Below are positions 10,013 to 18,738 of a DNA stretch of 64,000 nucleotides, one piece after another. The notes below the pieces were generated by a model. It ran no database searches, had not been told where the DNA came from, and worked only from the letters and a program-made list of their open reading frames with translations. The stretch's first letter is position 1. Each line of letters begins with the position of its first letter. The stretch comes from Burkholderia sp. Ax-1724. GTDB lineage: Bacteria > Pseudomonadota > Gammaproteobacteria > Burkholderiales > Burkholderiaceae. Both the position numbers and the translations under genes were made by a program. The DNA lies in the NCBI RefSeq assembly GCF_011752995.1, contig NZ_VWWL01000006.1:248001-312000 (forward strand). The letters are read 5' to 3'.

Positions 10013-10708
10013 TCAGAAATGCCCGGTAAAGCGGTAGCGGCTGCCCGGATGCCACAGATTGGCGATCGAGGCGACCTGGCTTTGCGACCACGTACGACGA
10101 TGCAGCACGAGGCACGGCTCGCGTTCATCCATGTTCAGCAACTGGCGCGTGCCGTCGTCGGCCGCCAGCGCCTCGATGCGGTACTCGACCCGCTGCAGCG
10201 GCGCGACGCGCACGAGATACTGGTTCGGCGTCGTGTTCGTGAAGTCCTGCAACGCATACTCGGGCGCGACGGCCGGATTGACCCAGCGCGCTTCGAGCTG
10301 CACCGGCTCGTCGTTTTCGAAATGCAGCAGGCGCGAATGAAACACGGGGCTGCCCGCGCTCACCTGCATTTCGTCGGCAAGCTCCGCATCGGCGATGCTC
10401 GCGCCGATGTCGAGCACCCGGGCGTGATAGCGATGGCCGCGCGCGACGATTTCATCGGAGATGCTGCGGATCGCGACCAGCGTCGATTCGTACTTGGGAC
10501 GGGCGACGAACGTGCCCGAACCTTGCACGCGCGTGAGCACCTGCTCCGAGGTCAACTCGCGCAATGCGCGGTTGACCGTCATGCGCGCGACGTTGAACTC
10601 GCGCGCCAGTTCGTTTTCGGACGGCACCTGGTCGCCTTCGGCCCATTCGCCCGCATGAATGCGCGCGAGGATGAAGTCCTTGATGCCCTGATAAGCGGGT
10701 GCGTTCAT
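10013..10708 (-). CDS. hutC: Histidine utilisation repressor HutC
   Basis: GntR/HutC-family repressor of 231 residues that in known systems binds hut operators and is released by urocanate. The N-terminal winged helix-turn-helix (DQVPSENELAREFNVARMTV) is followed by a UTRA ligand-binding domain (from about residue 80), with the effector-site pattern seen in HutC proteins (FHSRLLHFENDEPVQLEARW). The gene sits between hutH and hutU inside the operon it is expected to control, which implies autoregulation. Two candidate operators lie upstream of hutH. Confidence 0.95.
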   Translation of the reverse strand: MNAPAYQGIKDFILARIHAGEWAEGDQVPSENELAREFNVARMTVNRALRELTSEQVLTRVQGSGTFVARPKYESTLVAIRSISDEIVARGHRYHARVLDIGASIADAELADEMQVSAGSPVFHSRLLHFENDEPVQLEARWVNPAVAPEYALQDFTNTTPNQYLVRVAPLQRVEYRIEALAADDGTRQLLNMDEREPCLVLHRRTWSQSQVASIANLWHPGSRYRFTGHF

Positions 10709-10767
10709 TGGCGTGATCCGCGTGCCGGATAGTAGCGGTGACGGCCGGGTTGGCCTACCGGGTTGGC

Positions 10768-12288
10768 TTACTGCTCGGAGACGAACGAGAACGGGCTCAG
10801 CTTGGCGATCGTGCCGTCCTGCACGAGCTTCGTGACGGCCGCGATGTCCGGCGCGAAGTAGTGATCGAGTTCGTAGTGCGGCACGTTCTTGCGCACCACG
10901 TCCATCACTTTCTGCAAACTCGGGCTGGTGCGGTGCGGCGCGCGCAGATCGACGCCTTGCGCCGCGGCCAGCAGTTCGATCGAGAGAATGTTGGCGGTGT
11001 TGTCGGCGATGTCGCCGAGCTTGCGCGCCGCGAACGTCGCCATCGACACATGGTCTTCCTGGTTCGCGGACGTCGGCAGCGAATCGACCGAGGCCGGATG
11101 CGCGAGCGTCTTGTTTTCCGAGGCGAGCGCAGCGGCCGTGACGTGCGCGATCATGAAGCCCGAGTTCACGCCGCCGTCTTTCACGAGGAACGGCGGCAGG
11201 CCCGACAGCGTCGCGTCGATCAGCAAGGCGATGCGGCGCTCGGCGAGCGCGCCGATTTCCGCAGCGGCCAGCGCGAGATTATCGGCCGCGAACGCGACCG
11301 GTTCGGCGTGAAAATTGCCGCCCGACAGCACTTCGCCGGTGTCCGGGAAAATCAGCGGGTTGTCGGAGACCGCGTTCGCTTCGGTCAGCAGCGTTGCGGC
11401 AGCCTGGCGCATCTGGTCGAGACAGGCGCCCATCACCTGCGGCTGGCAGCGCAGGCTGTACGGGTCCTGCACCTTGTCGCAGTCGGCGTGCGAGACGTTG
11501 ATGCCCGAGCCTTGCAGCAGCGACCGGTAAGCCGCCGCCGCGTCGATCTGGCCGTGATGGCCGCGCAGTTCGTGAATGCGCGCATCGAACGGCTTGACCG
11601 AGCCCATCGCCGCATCCACCGACAGCGCGCCGGCCACGAGCGCCGTGCGGTAGAGGTCTTCGATCGCGAACAGGTTGTAGAGCGCGAGCGCGGCCGACGC
11701 CTGCGTGCCGTTGAGTAGCGCGAGGCCTTCCTTCGCCTGCAGCGTGAGCGGCTTCAGGCCGACGAGCGCAAGACCTTCGGTGGCCGGCAGGCGCTCGCCC
11801 TTCGCGAACACTTCGCCGACGCCGAGCAGCACCGCCGACATATGCGCGAGCGGCGCGAGGTCGCCCGATGCGCCGACCGAGCCCTTGACCGGAATCACCG
11901 GCAGCACGTCGGCGTTGAACAGCGCGAGCAGCGCTTCCATGACTTCGCGGCGAATGCCCGAGTGGCCGCGGCCGAGGCTCGACAGCTTCAGCGCCATCAA
12001 CAGGCGCACGACCGGGCGCGACATCGGCTCGCCGACGCCGACCGCATGCGACAGTACCAGATTGCGTTGCAGCAGTTCGAGTTGTTCGCGCGGGATATGC
12101 GTGCTGGCGAGGCGGCCGAAACCGGTGTTGATGCCGTAGGCCGGCTCGCCCTTCGCGGTGATGTCGGCGACGGCCTGCGCGCAGGCGTCGATGGCGGCGT
12201 GGCTCGCGGGATCGAGTTGCAGCGTGACCGGCTCGCGGGCGATCCGGCGCAGTTGCGGGAGAGTCAGGTGGCCGGGCTTCAGCATCAT
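10768..12288 (-). CDS. hutH: Histidine ammonia-lyase HutH
   Basis: First enzyme of histidine degradation, eliminating ammonia from L-histidine to give trans-urocanate. About 506 residues. The MIO cofactor-forming Ala-Ser-Gly is present in [15 protein letters not shown], and the family blocks [19 protein letters not shown] and [14 protein letters not shown] are intact. Two adjacent ATGs begin the protein (12288 and 12285), followed by [11 protein letters not shown] as in other HutH. The first gene of the operon, directly behind the putative HutC-regulated promoter. Confidence 0.97.
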   Translation of the reverse strand: MMLKPGHLTLPQLRRIAREPVTLQLDPASHAAIDACAQAVADITAKGEPAYGINTGFGRLASTHIPREQLELLQRNLVLSHAVGVGEPMSRPVVRLLMALKLSSLGRGHSGIRREVMEALLALFNADVLPVIPVKGSVGASGDLAPLAHMSAVLLGVGEVFAKGERLPATEGLALVGLKPLTLQAKEGLALLNGTQASAALALYNLFAIEDLYRTALVAGALSVDAAMGSVKPFDARIHELRGHHGQIDAAAAYRSLLQGSGINVSHADCDKVQDPYSLRCQPQVMGACLDQMRQAAATLLTEANAVSDNPLIFPDTGEVLSGGNFHAEPVAFAADNLALAAAEIGALAERRIALLIDATLSGLPPFLVKDGGVNSGFMIAHVTAAALASENKTLAHPASVDSLPTSANQEDHVSMATFAARKLGDIADNTANILSIELLAAAQGVDLRAPHRTSPSLQKVMDVVRKNVPHYELDHYFAPDIAAVTKLVQDGTIAKLSPFSFVSEQ

Positions 12289-12300
12289 GGTGGTGTAGTC

Positions 12301-12313
12301 CTGTCTATACAAG
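12301..12313. promoter_or_regulatory. Second HutC-type operator (imperfect)
   Basis: TGTCTATACA at 12302-12311 differs at one base from the TGTA-N2-TACA dyad reported for HutC. It would lie at about +2 to +14 of the hutH transcript, well placed for repression together with the upstream site. Confidence 0.55.
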
Positions 12314-12321
12314 TTCAAATA

Positions 12322-12350
12322 AGTCTAGCTCGGCGAACTTGTATATACAA
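12322..12350 (-). promoter_or_regulatory. Putative hutH promoter
   Basis: On the minus strand TTGTAT (12350-12345) and TAGACT (12327-12322) are separated by 17 bases, a plausible sigma-70 promoter about 35 bases upstream of the hutH start. The -35 element is part of the operator palindrome, so repressor binding would block polymerase. Confidence 0.5.
12339..12350. promoter_or_regulatory. HutC operator, perfect palindrome
   Basis: TTGTATATACAA is a perfect 12-bp palindrome containing TGTA-N2-TACA, the dyad reported for HutC in Pseudomonas. Located about 50 bases upstream of the hutH start in the gap to the lysR gene. Confidence 0.75.
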
Positions 12351-12399
12351 CTTCTTTTTCAAGCTTTCCCGCCTGGGGATTTCCATGATTCGCGCCCCG

Positions 12400-13323
12400 C
12401 TACAGCCTCACCTTGCCCGCCATGAAATCCAGAAAGCACTGCACGCGCTCCGCGAGCGACGCGCTCTGGTAGTACACCGCGTTCACCGGCTGCCGCTCGT
12501 CGACGAGCAGGTTGCCGAGAATCGGCACGAGGCGGTTCTCGCGCACGTCGGCGGCGGTCATGAAATCGGCGAGACAGGCGATGCCCCAGCCCGACAGCGC
12601 CAGTTGCCGCAGCGTCTCGCCGCTCGACGCGGTGATCGACGGCTCGATCTTCAGCCGTGGCGCCGCGTCGTCGTGAGCCTGGCCGCGCTTGCGCCCCTTG
12701 CCGCCCTCGCGCAGCGGCCAGCGGTTCAGGTGCTCGGGCGCGGTAAAGCCGATCAGCCGATGCGCGCGCAACGCGTCGAGCGTGGCCGGTTCGCCGTATT
12801 CGGCGAGATACGCCGGGCTCGCGAGCACGCGCAGTTTGCTGCTGCCGAGCGCGCGCGCATGCAGCGTCGAGTCCTGCAATGCGCCGATGCGGATCGCGAT
12901 GTCGACCTTCTGTTCGAGCAGATCGACGATGCGCTCGTTGCTCGTCAGTTCGAGCCGGATCTCCGGGTACAGCGCAGAAAACGCCGTCATATGCGGCGCG
13001 ATGCAATGAAGCATGAACGGCGACGCCGCATCGACGCGCAAGCGCCCCGACGGCCGCTCGCGGCCGCGCGCGACCGACTCCTCGGCTTCTTCGAGCGCGT
13101 CGAGAATCGCGCGGGCGCGCCGCAGAAATGCCTCGCCCTCTTCGGTCAAATGCAGGCGGCGCGTCGTGCGCCGCACGAGCGCGGTATCGAGCTTCTGTTC
13201 GAGGCGCGTGAGCGCGCGGCTCACGCCGGAGACAGTCTGCCCCAGCTTCTCGGCCGCCGCCGTGATCGAGCCGCAGTCGATCACGGTGACGAACACGAGC
13301 AATTCGTCGGTGGACGTTTTCAT
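12400..13323 (-). CDS. LysR family transcriptional regulator
   Basis: A 307-residue LTTR. The N-terminal helix-turn-helix covers residues 1-60 (ELLVFVTVIDCGSITAAAEK, then VSGVSRALTRLEQKL), and the C-terminal part is a LysR-substrate domain with GRLRVDAASPFMLHCIAP at its start. It resembles the DsdC/LrhA-type group commonly found next to dehydrogenase genes. It is divergently transcribed from the NAD-dependent epimerase gene, with a 105-bp shared promoter region holding a perfect dyad, so the epimerase gene is its likely target. The effector cannot be deduced. Confidence 0.92.
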   Translation of the reverse strand: MKTSTDELLVFVTVIDCGSITAAAEKLGQTVSGVSRALTRLEQKLDTALVRRTTRRLHLTEEGEAFLRRARAILDALEEAEESVARGRERPSGRLRVDAASPFMLHCIAPHMTAFSALYPEIRLELTSNERIVDLLEQKVDIAIRIGALQDSTLHARALGSSKLRVLASPAYLAEYGEPATLDALRAHRLIGFTAPEHLNRWPLREGGKGRKRGQAHDDAAPRLKIEPSITASSGETLRQLALSGWGIACLADFMTAADVRENRLVPILGNLLVDERQPVNAVYYQSASLAERVQCFLDFMAGKVRL

Positions 13324-13333
13324 TATTGACTCG

Positions 13334-13349
13334 AAATCAAGATTGATTT
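13334..13349. promoter_or_regulatory. Candidate LysR-binding dyad
   Basis: AAATCA-AGAT-TGATTT, a perfect 6-bp inverted repeat, lies 11 bases upstream of the lysR start and about 80 bases before the divergent epimerase gene. Position and AT-rich dyad symmetry fit an LTTR recognition site. Confidence 0.45.
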
Positions 13350-13428
13350 GAGACTAACACGCTTTTTGCGAAAATCGATGCGGGCGATACTGCGTGCCTG
13401 TCCCCGTCATTGCATCAAGGAGAATGTC

Positions 13429-14331
13429 TTGAAGATTTTCGTTACAGGCGCAAGCGGTTTTATCGGCGGCTCGATCGCGGCGCATCTGGTGCGCGCCGGC
13501 CATCACGTGCGCGGTCTGATCCGCAATCCCGAACAGAGCGCGGAGTTGCAGCGGCTCGGCATCGAGCCCGTCATCGGCACGCTCGACAACAGCGCGTTGC
13601 TGAGCGCCGAAGCGCAAGCGGCCGACGCCGTCATCAACACCGCGAGCAGCGACCACGAAGGCGCGGTGCGCGCGCTGATCGACGGGCTCGCCGGCTCCGG
13701 CAAGGTGTTCCTGCATACGAGCGGTTCGAGCATCGTCGGCGATGCCTCGGGCGGCGAAGCCGGTGAAGCTAGCGTCTATCACGAAGACGCGCTGCCCACG
13801 CCGACCGCCGACAAGGCCCCGCGCGTCGCGATCGACCGGCTCGTGCTCGACGCGGCACAGCGCAACATCCGCTCGGCCGTGCTGTGCAACACGCTGATCT
13901 ACGGCCACGGCGCGGTGGCCGGCAGCGCCAGCGTGCAGCTGCCGCGGCTCGTGCGCCAGGCGCAGAAGAGCGGCGTGGTGCGGCACGTGGGCAGCGGCGG
14001 CAACGTCTGGTCGAACGTGCATATCGACGACGTCGCCGAGCTGTATCGCCTCGCGCTCGACAAGACGCCGGCCGGCACGTTCTATTTCGTCGAAAGCGGC
14101 GAAGCGTCGTTCCGCGACATGAGCGCCGCGATCGCGCGCGCGATGAAGCTCGGCGCGCCGCAGGACTGGCCGCTCGAAGACGCGAAGCAGGAATGGGGCT
14201 ACGAAATGGCGTCGTACGGCCTCGGCTCGAACAGCCGCGTACGCGGCGGGCGCGCGCGCACGCTGCTCGGCTGGCAGCCGCGCCGCACCTCGGTGATCGA
14301 GTGGATCGAGCACGACATGATGGCGGCGTAA
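13429..14331 (+). CDS. NAD(P)-dependent epimerase/dehydratase family oxidoreductase
   Basis: About 300 residues of the extended/atypical SDR type. The Rossmann motif FVTGASGFIGGSIAAHL is at the very N-terminus, and the later part includes SNVHIDDVAELYRLAL, typical of NAD-dependent epimerase/dehydratase proteins. A classical YxxxK is not obvious, which suggests an atypical SDR. The start is a TTG at 13429, chosen because AAGGAG lies seven bases upstream and the Rossmann strand begins immediately; the longer ATG-initiated frame adds unrelated residues. Divergent from a lysR gene. Substrate unknown. Confidence 0.85.
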   Translation: MKIFVTGASGFIGGSIAAHLVRAGHHVRGLIRNPEQSAELQRLGIEPVIGTLDNSALLSAEAQAADAVINTASSDHEGAVRALIDGLAGSGKVFLHTSGSSIVGDASGGEAGEASVYHEDALPTPTADKAPRVAIDRLVLDAAQRNIRSAVLCNTLIYGHGAVAGSASVQLPRLVRQAQKSGVVRHVGSGGNVWSNVHIDDVAELYRLALDKTPAGTFYFVESGEASFRDMSAAIARAMKLGAPQDWPLEDAKQEWGYEMASYGLGSNSRVRGGRARTLLGWQPRRTSVIEWIEHDMMAA

Positions 14332-14485
14332 CCGGACGCCGGACGGGGCGCCGCGCCGGGCGTGGCGCCCCGTAATCTGTGTAAGCGCAGCCGTTGCGAA
14401 TCCGTAAGCTCGTTTCGATAGAATCGCGCTCGATTTGACCGTGCGATTCGACCGTCCGCATCGCACACGAGCCCGGACCCAATCG

Positions 14486-14668
14486 ATGACCCTCGCGCTG
14501 AATTTCGACTGGCTGACCAACCTGCTGGCGATTCTGTTCGTTATCGCATGTCTCTACGATGCGCGCTACGACGAATACGGCGTCTTGACCCTCGCCGCTG
14601 CCGCGATGAGCCTCGCCGTGATGGCAATGGAGCTGTTCCTCAAGCCCGCTTTCGACATGGCGTTATAA
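14486..14668 (+). CDS. Small two-helix membrane protein
   Basis: A 60-residue hydrophobic protein with two predicted transmembrane segments: WLTNLLAILFVIACLYD and LTLAAAAMSLAVMAMELFL. The start MTLALNFDW at 14486 is preferred over upstream codons because the membrane segment follows at once. No family is recognised. It stands alone between the epimerase and the DUF899 gene. Possibly an inner-membrane hypothetical conserved in relatives; certainty is moderate because of its size. Confidence 0.55.
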   Translation: MTLALNFDWLTNLLAILFVIACLYDARYDEYGVLTLAAAAMSLAVMAMELFLKPAFDMAL

Positions 14669-14812
14669 CGTCGCCGATAGCGCGTCGATACTGCACTGAC
14701 GCATCGGTGGCACGCGCGGCACAGCGGCCGCGTACACGCCCATCTCCAGCCGCTTTTTCGCAACGCCAACGCACAGGCCACGCAGCAGCCGCGCCTCACC
14801 TCATCGCATCGC

Positions 14813-15550
14813 TCACGAACCACACGCGAGACACGCGCCGCCCGCCTTGTCCTCGTAGCGATCGTGATGCCTGACCCAGTCGGTCAGATTGCTCGCCTCG
14901 TTGCGGCCTTTCGGTGCGATGTCGAGATGCGCGTAGACGCCGACGAAACGCTCGTCGCCGCGTCCGTAGCATGAGTACGTGTGATACACGTCGCCGTTTT
15001 CGTCCTTGTAGAACACGCTATGGCCGTGTTGCTCGTCGATGCCGACGTCCTGCTCGACGAAGTTGTAGAACGCCTTCCTGCTCGCCAGCTGCTCGGGCGT
15101 GAACGACACGTGGTAGTCGAAATTGAACTCGCTGCCGTTCGACGATACCCACGGAAACGTCCAGCCCATGCGCCGCCTGAACGCCTCGATTTTCGCGAGC
15201 GGCGCGTGCGACACCGTCACGTAGCTCACGTCGTGATGTTCGAGATGCGTGACGATGCCGGTCATATGATCCGAGAGGAACGAGCAGCCGACGCAGCCCT
15301 CTTCCCAATCCTCGCCCAGCATGAAGTGATAGACGATCAGCTGGCTGCGGCCGTCGAATAGCTCCGCGAGTGTCCGGCGCCCTTGCGGCGTGTCGAACGT
15401 ATAGGTCTGGTCGACCTTGACCCACGGCAACGCGCGACGCTTGCGCGCGAGTTCGTCGCCGGCGCGCATATGCGCTTTTTCCTCGGCGAGCAGCGCGCGG
15501 CTCGCGGCCAGCCACTCGTCTCGCGTGCCGATACGGTGTTGCGGTTCCAT
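14813..15550 (-). CDS. DUF899 family thioredoxin-like protein
   Basis: A 245-residue protein of the DUF899 (AhpC/TSA-like fold) family. Family blocks: WLAASRALLAEEKAHMRAGD near the start, LPWVKVDQTYTFDTP, then FMLGEDWEEGCVGCSFLSDH with a CxxC-like Cys pair, and HTYSCYGRG. Such proteins are predicted to be thioredoxin-like but have no established reaction. The start MEPQHRIGTRDEW is preceded by AAAGGAG. It is monocistronic in appearance. The C-terminus ends with a second CLAC-type Cys pair. Confidence 0.88.
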   Translation of the reverse strand: MEPQHRIGTRDEWLAASRALLAEEKAHMRAGDELARKRRALPWVKVDQTYTFDTPQGRRTLAELFDGRSQLIVYHFMLGEDWEEGCVGCSFLSDHMTGIVTHLEHHDVSYVTVSHAPLAKIEAFRRRMGWTFPWVSSNGSEFNFDYHVSFTPEQLASRKAFYNFVEQDVGIDEQHGHSVFYKDENGDVYHTYSCYGRGDERFVGVYAHLDIAPKGRNEASNLTDWVRHHDRYEDKAGGACLACGS

Positions 15551-15735
15551 TTGCGTCTCCTTTCCCGCGCGATGCGGGCCCTGACCATGAACTTATGGTT
15601 TAGAAACGCTAGCGCGAAAGTCAAGGACAGGTCGGCGCACTCGCACGGCATGCCATGTGCGGCAAGGAATGCGAGCGAAAAAGACACGCGGTACGCCGCG
15701 GCTCAAAGCATCGAACCGCGACGTACCGCGTGAAA

Positions 15736-15803
15736 GTGGAAAACAGCGGGTGGAGAACAGCCGGTGAAGAACTGCTGGTGAAAACAGCCGTTGAAAAACA
15801 ACG
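15736..15803. repeat. Degenerate 13-14-bp tandem repeat, about five copies
   Basis: Imperfect copies beginning GTGGAAAACAGCGG, GTGGAGAACAGCCG, GTGAAGAACTGCTG, GTGAAAACAGCCG and TTGAAAAACAACG run head to tail between the permease stop and the DUF899 gene. No function is apparent. Confidence 0.7.
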
Positions 15804-15820
15804 ACTCCCTGCAACGCAAC

Positions 15821-17218
15821 TCAGATCGCCCAGCCGCCCAGATAGAACCCGACCAGCACGACCGCGATCACCACCGTGCCGATATTGAGCTTGCGATATT
15901 CGCCGCTCACGACACGTCCGATCACGAGCGTCGCGAAGCCGAGCATGATGCCGGTCACGATATTCGCGGTCAGCACGATGAACACCGCGCACACGAGCCC
16001 GGCCATCGCGTCGACCATGTCATCCATATGCAGCTTGCTCACGTTCGACAGCATCAGCAGACCCACGTACATCAGCGCGGGCGCCGTCGCATACGAAGGC
16101 ACCAGACCCGCGAGCGGCGAGAAGAACATCACGACCAGAAACAGCAGGCCGACCACCGCCGCCGCCATGCCGGTCTTCGCGCCCGCCGCCACGCCGACCG
16201 TCGACTCGATATACGCAGCCGCCGGCGCGCCGCCGAGCAGGCCCGAGAAAATCGAGCTGAGCGAATCGGCGGTCAGCGCGCGGCCGCCGTTGATGATCCG
16301 GCCGTTCGCGTCGAGCTGCCCGGCCTGGCCCGCGACCGCGCGGATCGTGCCGGTCGCGTCGAACACGGCGGTCATCACGAGCGCGAGCACGCTCGGCAGC
16401 ACCGCCATCGACAGCGCGCCCTTCACGTCCATCGCGCCGATCAGCGAGGCATGGCCCGGCGCGCTCAGCGACGGCACCGCGAACACGCCGTGAAACGCGA
16501 CGGCCGGATCGATCGCGAGCCCGAGCGCCGAAATCGCAACGATCACGATCAGGATCGAGCCGGGCACGCGCCGCCGCACGAGCCCGAAAATCGCCGCGAG
16601 CCCCACCACCGACATCAGCGCGGGCAACGCCGTGATATGCCCAAGCGACACCGGCAAGCCGGCGCCCGGATTCTTGACGACGAGCCCAACGTCGTTCGCG
16701 GCGATCAGGAGCAGAAAGAGCCCGATGCCGATGCCGGTGCCGTGCGCGATGCCGGTCGGCAGGTTGCGCAGAATCCACGAGCGCACGCCCGTCACCGAGA
16801 TCGCGGTAAACACGACGCCCATCAGGAACACCGCGCCGAGCGCGACGGTCGGATGCAGGCCCTTGCCGAGCACGAGGCCGAATGCGGTGAACGCGGTCAG
16901 CGAGATCGCGCAGCCGATCGCGATCGGCAGGCGCGCCCACACGCCCATCAAGAGCGAGCCGAATGCCGTCGTCAAACAGACGGCGACGAACACCGCGCTG
17001 GTGTCGAAGCCCGCCTTGCCGAACATGCCCGGCACGACGAACACGGAATAGACCATCGCGAGGAAGGTCGTGATGCCCGCAACGATCTCCTGGCGCTGCG
17101 AACTGCCGCGCGCGGAGATTTCGAAATAGCGGTCGAGAAAGCCCTTTGCGCCGAACGATTCGGCGTCGAACGATTCGCTCGCGACTTCGGGATTCGCGAG
17201 AGCCTGGGGTTCCATCAT
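15821..17218 (-). CDS. NCS2 family purine permease (AzgA/GhxP type)
   Basis: About 465 residues and 12-14 hydrophobic segments; inner-membrane proton symporter of the nucleobase:cation symporter-2 family, AzgA branch (adenine or guanine/hypoxanthine). Diagnostic segments are the N-terminal [33 protein letters not shown], and later [18 protein letters not shown]. The start is the tandem ATG at 17218/17215, preceded by GGAGGCACTCACC; an upstream in-frame ATG lacks this. Substrate among purines cannot be fixed from sequence. No purine riboswitch was seen upstream. Confidence 0.9.
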   Translation of the reverse strand: MMEPQALANPEVASESFDAESFGAKGFLDRYFEISARGSSQRQEIVAGITTFLAMVYSVFVVPGMFGKAGFDTSAVFVAVCLTTAFGSLLMGVWARLPIAIGCAISLTAFTAFGLVLGKGLHPTVALGAVFLMGVVFTAISVTGVRSWILRNLPTGIAHGTGIGIGLFLLLIAANDVGLVVKNPGAGLPVSLGHITALPALMSVVGLAAIFGLVRRRVPGSILIVIVAISALGLAIDPAVAFHGVFAVPSLSAPGHASLIGAMDVKGALSMAVLPSVLALVMTAVFDATGTIRAVAGQAGQLDANGRIINGGRALTADSLSSIFSGLLGGAPAAAYIESTVGVAAGAKTGMAAAVVGLLFLVVMFFSPLAGLVPSYATAPALMYVGLLMLSNVSKLHMDDMVDAMAGLVCAVFIVLTANIVTGIMLGFATLVIGRVVSGEYRKLNIGTVVIAVVLVGFYLGGWAI

Positions 17219-17622
17219 GGTGAGTGCCTCCTTTATCAGCGCGCTGAAACGGCCGCTTGCCGCAGCCATCATCAGGTTCGTCTCGTGGATTGATTTAATG
17301 GGGTGACGCTTTTTCTGTCTCGCAATGTAGGCGAAGACAAATATGTGTCCAATCGCATGAATGGCATGCCGGACATGTCGCGCGGCTTATATCTTTGACG
17401 CGACGGCGGCTCGTACGCGGGCGCCGCGCGTTTACACCTACGGCCCGGCCCCCCGAATCCGCTGGGTTCGCGCGGCACGCCGCATGCGTCGAAACGCCGC
17501 GCGACGGCCCGCGGACGCCCGCGCCCGGTCCCCGGAAAGCGGCCGGCGCGGCCGCACAGGTTAAACTCTGGCCCGTACCTGTCCCAACCGCGGCGGCTTA
17601 TCGCGCCCGTCCGCACTGGCCC
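17219..17622. other. Intergenic region between divergent genes
   Basis: About 400 bases between the permease (minus) and the PRC-barrel lipoprotein (plus). It must hold both promoters. I see no clear palindrome, riboswitch or small gene in it; the second half is very GC-rich. Confidence 0.5.
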
Positions 17623-18738
17623 ATGGAGTTTTTCCTGATGACTGGCGGTTTTCCGCGCCCTGCCTCGCGTGCCTGGCGTCTGCCGATTCACTCGCCCGAG
17701 CGGCCTGGTTCGCTTCGTTCGCTTCTTCGTTCGCTTCTTCGTTCATTCCGCCCGCTCCGCTCGCTCATCGCCGTGTTCTCGCTGCTCGCGCTCGCCGCGC
17801 TGTCGGGCTGCGGCAGCCTGCTGTGGGGGACGCAGCAGGCACCGATCGTCGATGCGACCGTGATGCCGGTCGAACCCGCGAGCGCGCCGGTCGAGGCCTC
17901 CGCGCCCGAGCCGGTCGAGCCCGAGGTGCCCGAAGGCCCCGAGCAGCCGAAAAAGCCGAAGAGGCCGGTCGTGCGGCCGCACAAGGTCGAACCGCCGCCG
18001 CCCGTCGTGCAGCCCGCGCCGCCGCCGCCCGCGCCGCCGCCGCTGATCGTGCTGCGCACCATCGAGCGCAGCGACGCGCGCGCGCTGCTCGACAGCAAGG
18101 TGCAGAAGCCCGACGGCAAGGTGGTCGGCCGCGCGGTCGACCTGATCGCCGACGCCGCCGGCAAGCCGCGCGAGATGGTCGTCAATCTGCAGGGCTTTCT
18201 CGGCGTCGGCGACCGCAAGGTCAACTTCCCGTGGGGCGCGTTCCACTTCACGCCGACCGCCAAGGGTCCGCCGATCACGCTGAACCCGACGGCCGCGCCG
18301 AGCACCGTGACGGTCGGCAAGCCCAGCGCGCCGCAACTACCGCTGCTCGACGCGACCGTCGAGCGCGCGAACGGCGCGAAGGTCGGCCGCGTGGTCGACG
18401 TGCTGATCGACGCCAACGCCCAGCCTCAGGCGGTCGTGCTCGACGTGAGCGGGATGGTCAGCGCCGACCGTCGCACGATCGCCGCGAACTGGTCGGCGCT
18501 GCGCTTCGTCACGCACGACAAGGAACTGCGGCCGGAACTCGATCTGAGCGATGCGCAGATCAACGCGACGCCGCCGTATGCGAGCGACAAGCCGATCCGC
18601 GCGGTATCGCCGGCGCCGCCGCCCGCCGCGCCGGCAGCGCCCCCGGTCGCGAGCCGGCCGGCCGGAATCAGCGGACCGGGCGCGCCCGCCGCCGCGTCAG
18701 GAGCGGTGGCGGTTTCCAGCGCGCGGGCGGTCCGATGA
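17623..18738 (+). CDS. PRC-barrel domain lipoprotein
   Basis: About 371 residues. A hydrophobic signal ends in a lipobox (LLALAALSGCGSLLW), predicting a lipid-anchored envelope protein. A Pro/Glu/Lys-rich linker (residues about 75-140) resembles a periplasm-spanning segment. Two PRC-barrel-like repeats follow: ALLDSKVQKPDGKVVGRAVD and LLDATVERANGAKVGRVVD, each with a downstream strand. The start at ATG 17623 gives an unusually long, Arg/Ser-rich n-region of about 60 residues, encoded partly by a 12-bp tandem repeat. Its stop overlaps the next gene's ATG (ATGA), so it is co-translated with the MFS transporter. Function unknown. Confidence 0.8.
   Translation: MEFFLMTGGFPRPASRAWRLPIHSPERPGSLRSLLRSLLRSFRPLRSLIAVFSLLALAALSGCGSLLWGTQQAPIVDATVMPVEPASAPVEASAPEPVEPEVPEGPEQPKKPKRPVVRPHKVEPPPPVVQPAPPPPAPPPLIVLRTIERSDARALLDSKVQKPDGKVVGRAVDLIADAAGKPREMVVNLQGFLGVGDRKVNFPWGAFHFTPTAKGPPITLNPTAAPSTVTVGKPSAPQLPLLDATVERANGAKVGRVVDVLIDANAQPQAVVLDVSGMVSADRRTIAANWSALRFVTHDKELRPELDLSDAQINATPPYASDKPIRAVSPAPPPAAPAAPPVASRPAGISGPGAPAAASGAVAVSSARAVR
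17709..17744. repeat. In-frame 12-bp repeat in lipoprotein leader
   Basis: TTCGCTTCTTCG occurs twice in tandem (17718-17741), with a shortened copy before and the start of another after. It encodes the LRSLLRSLLRS stretch before the lipoprotein signal core. Confidence 0.75.
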
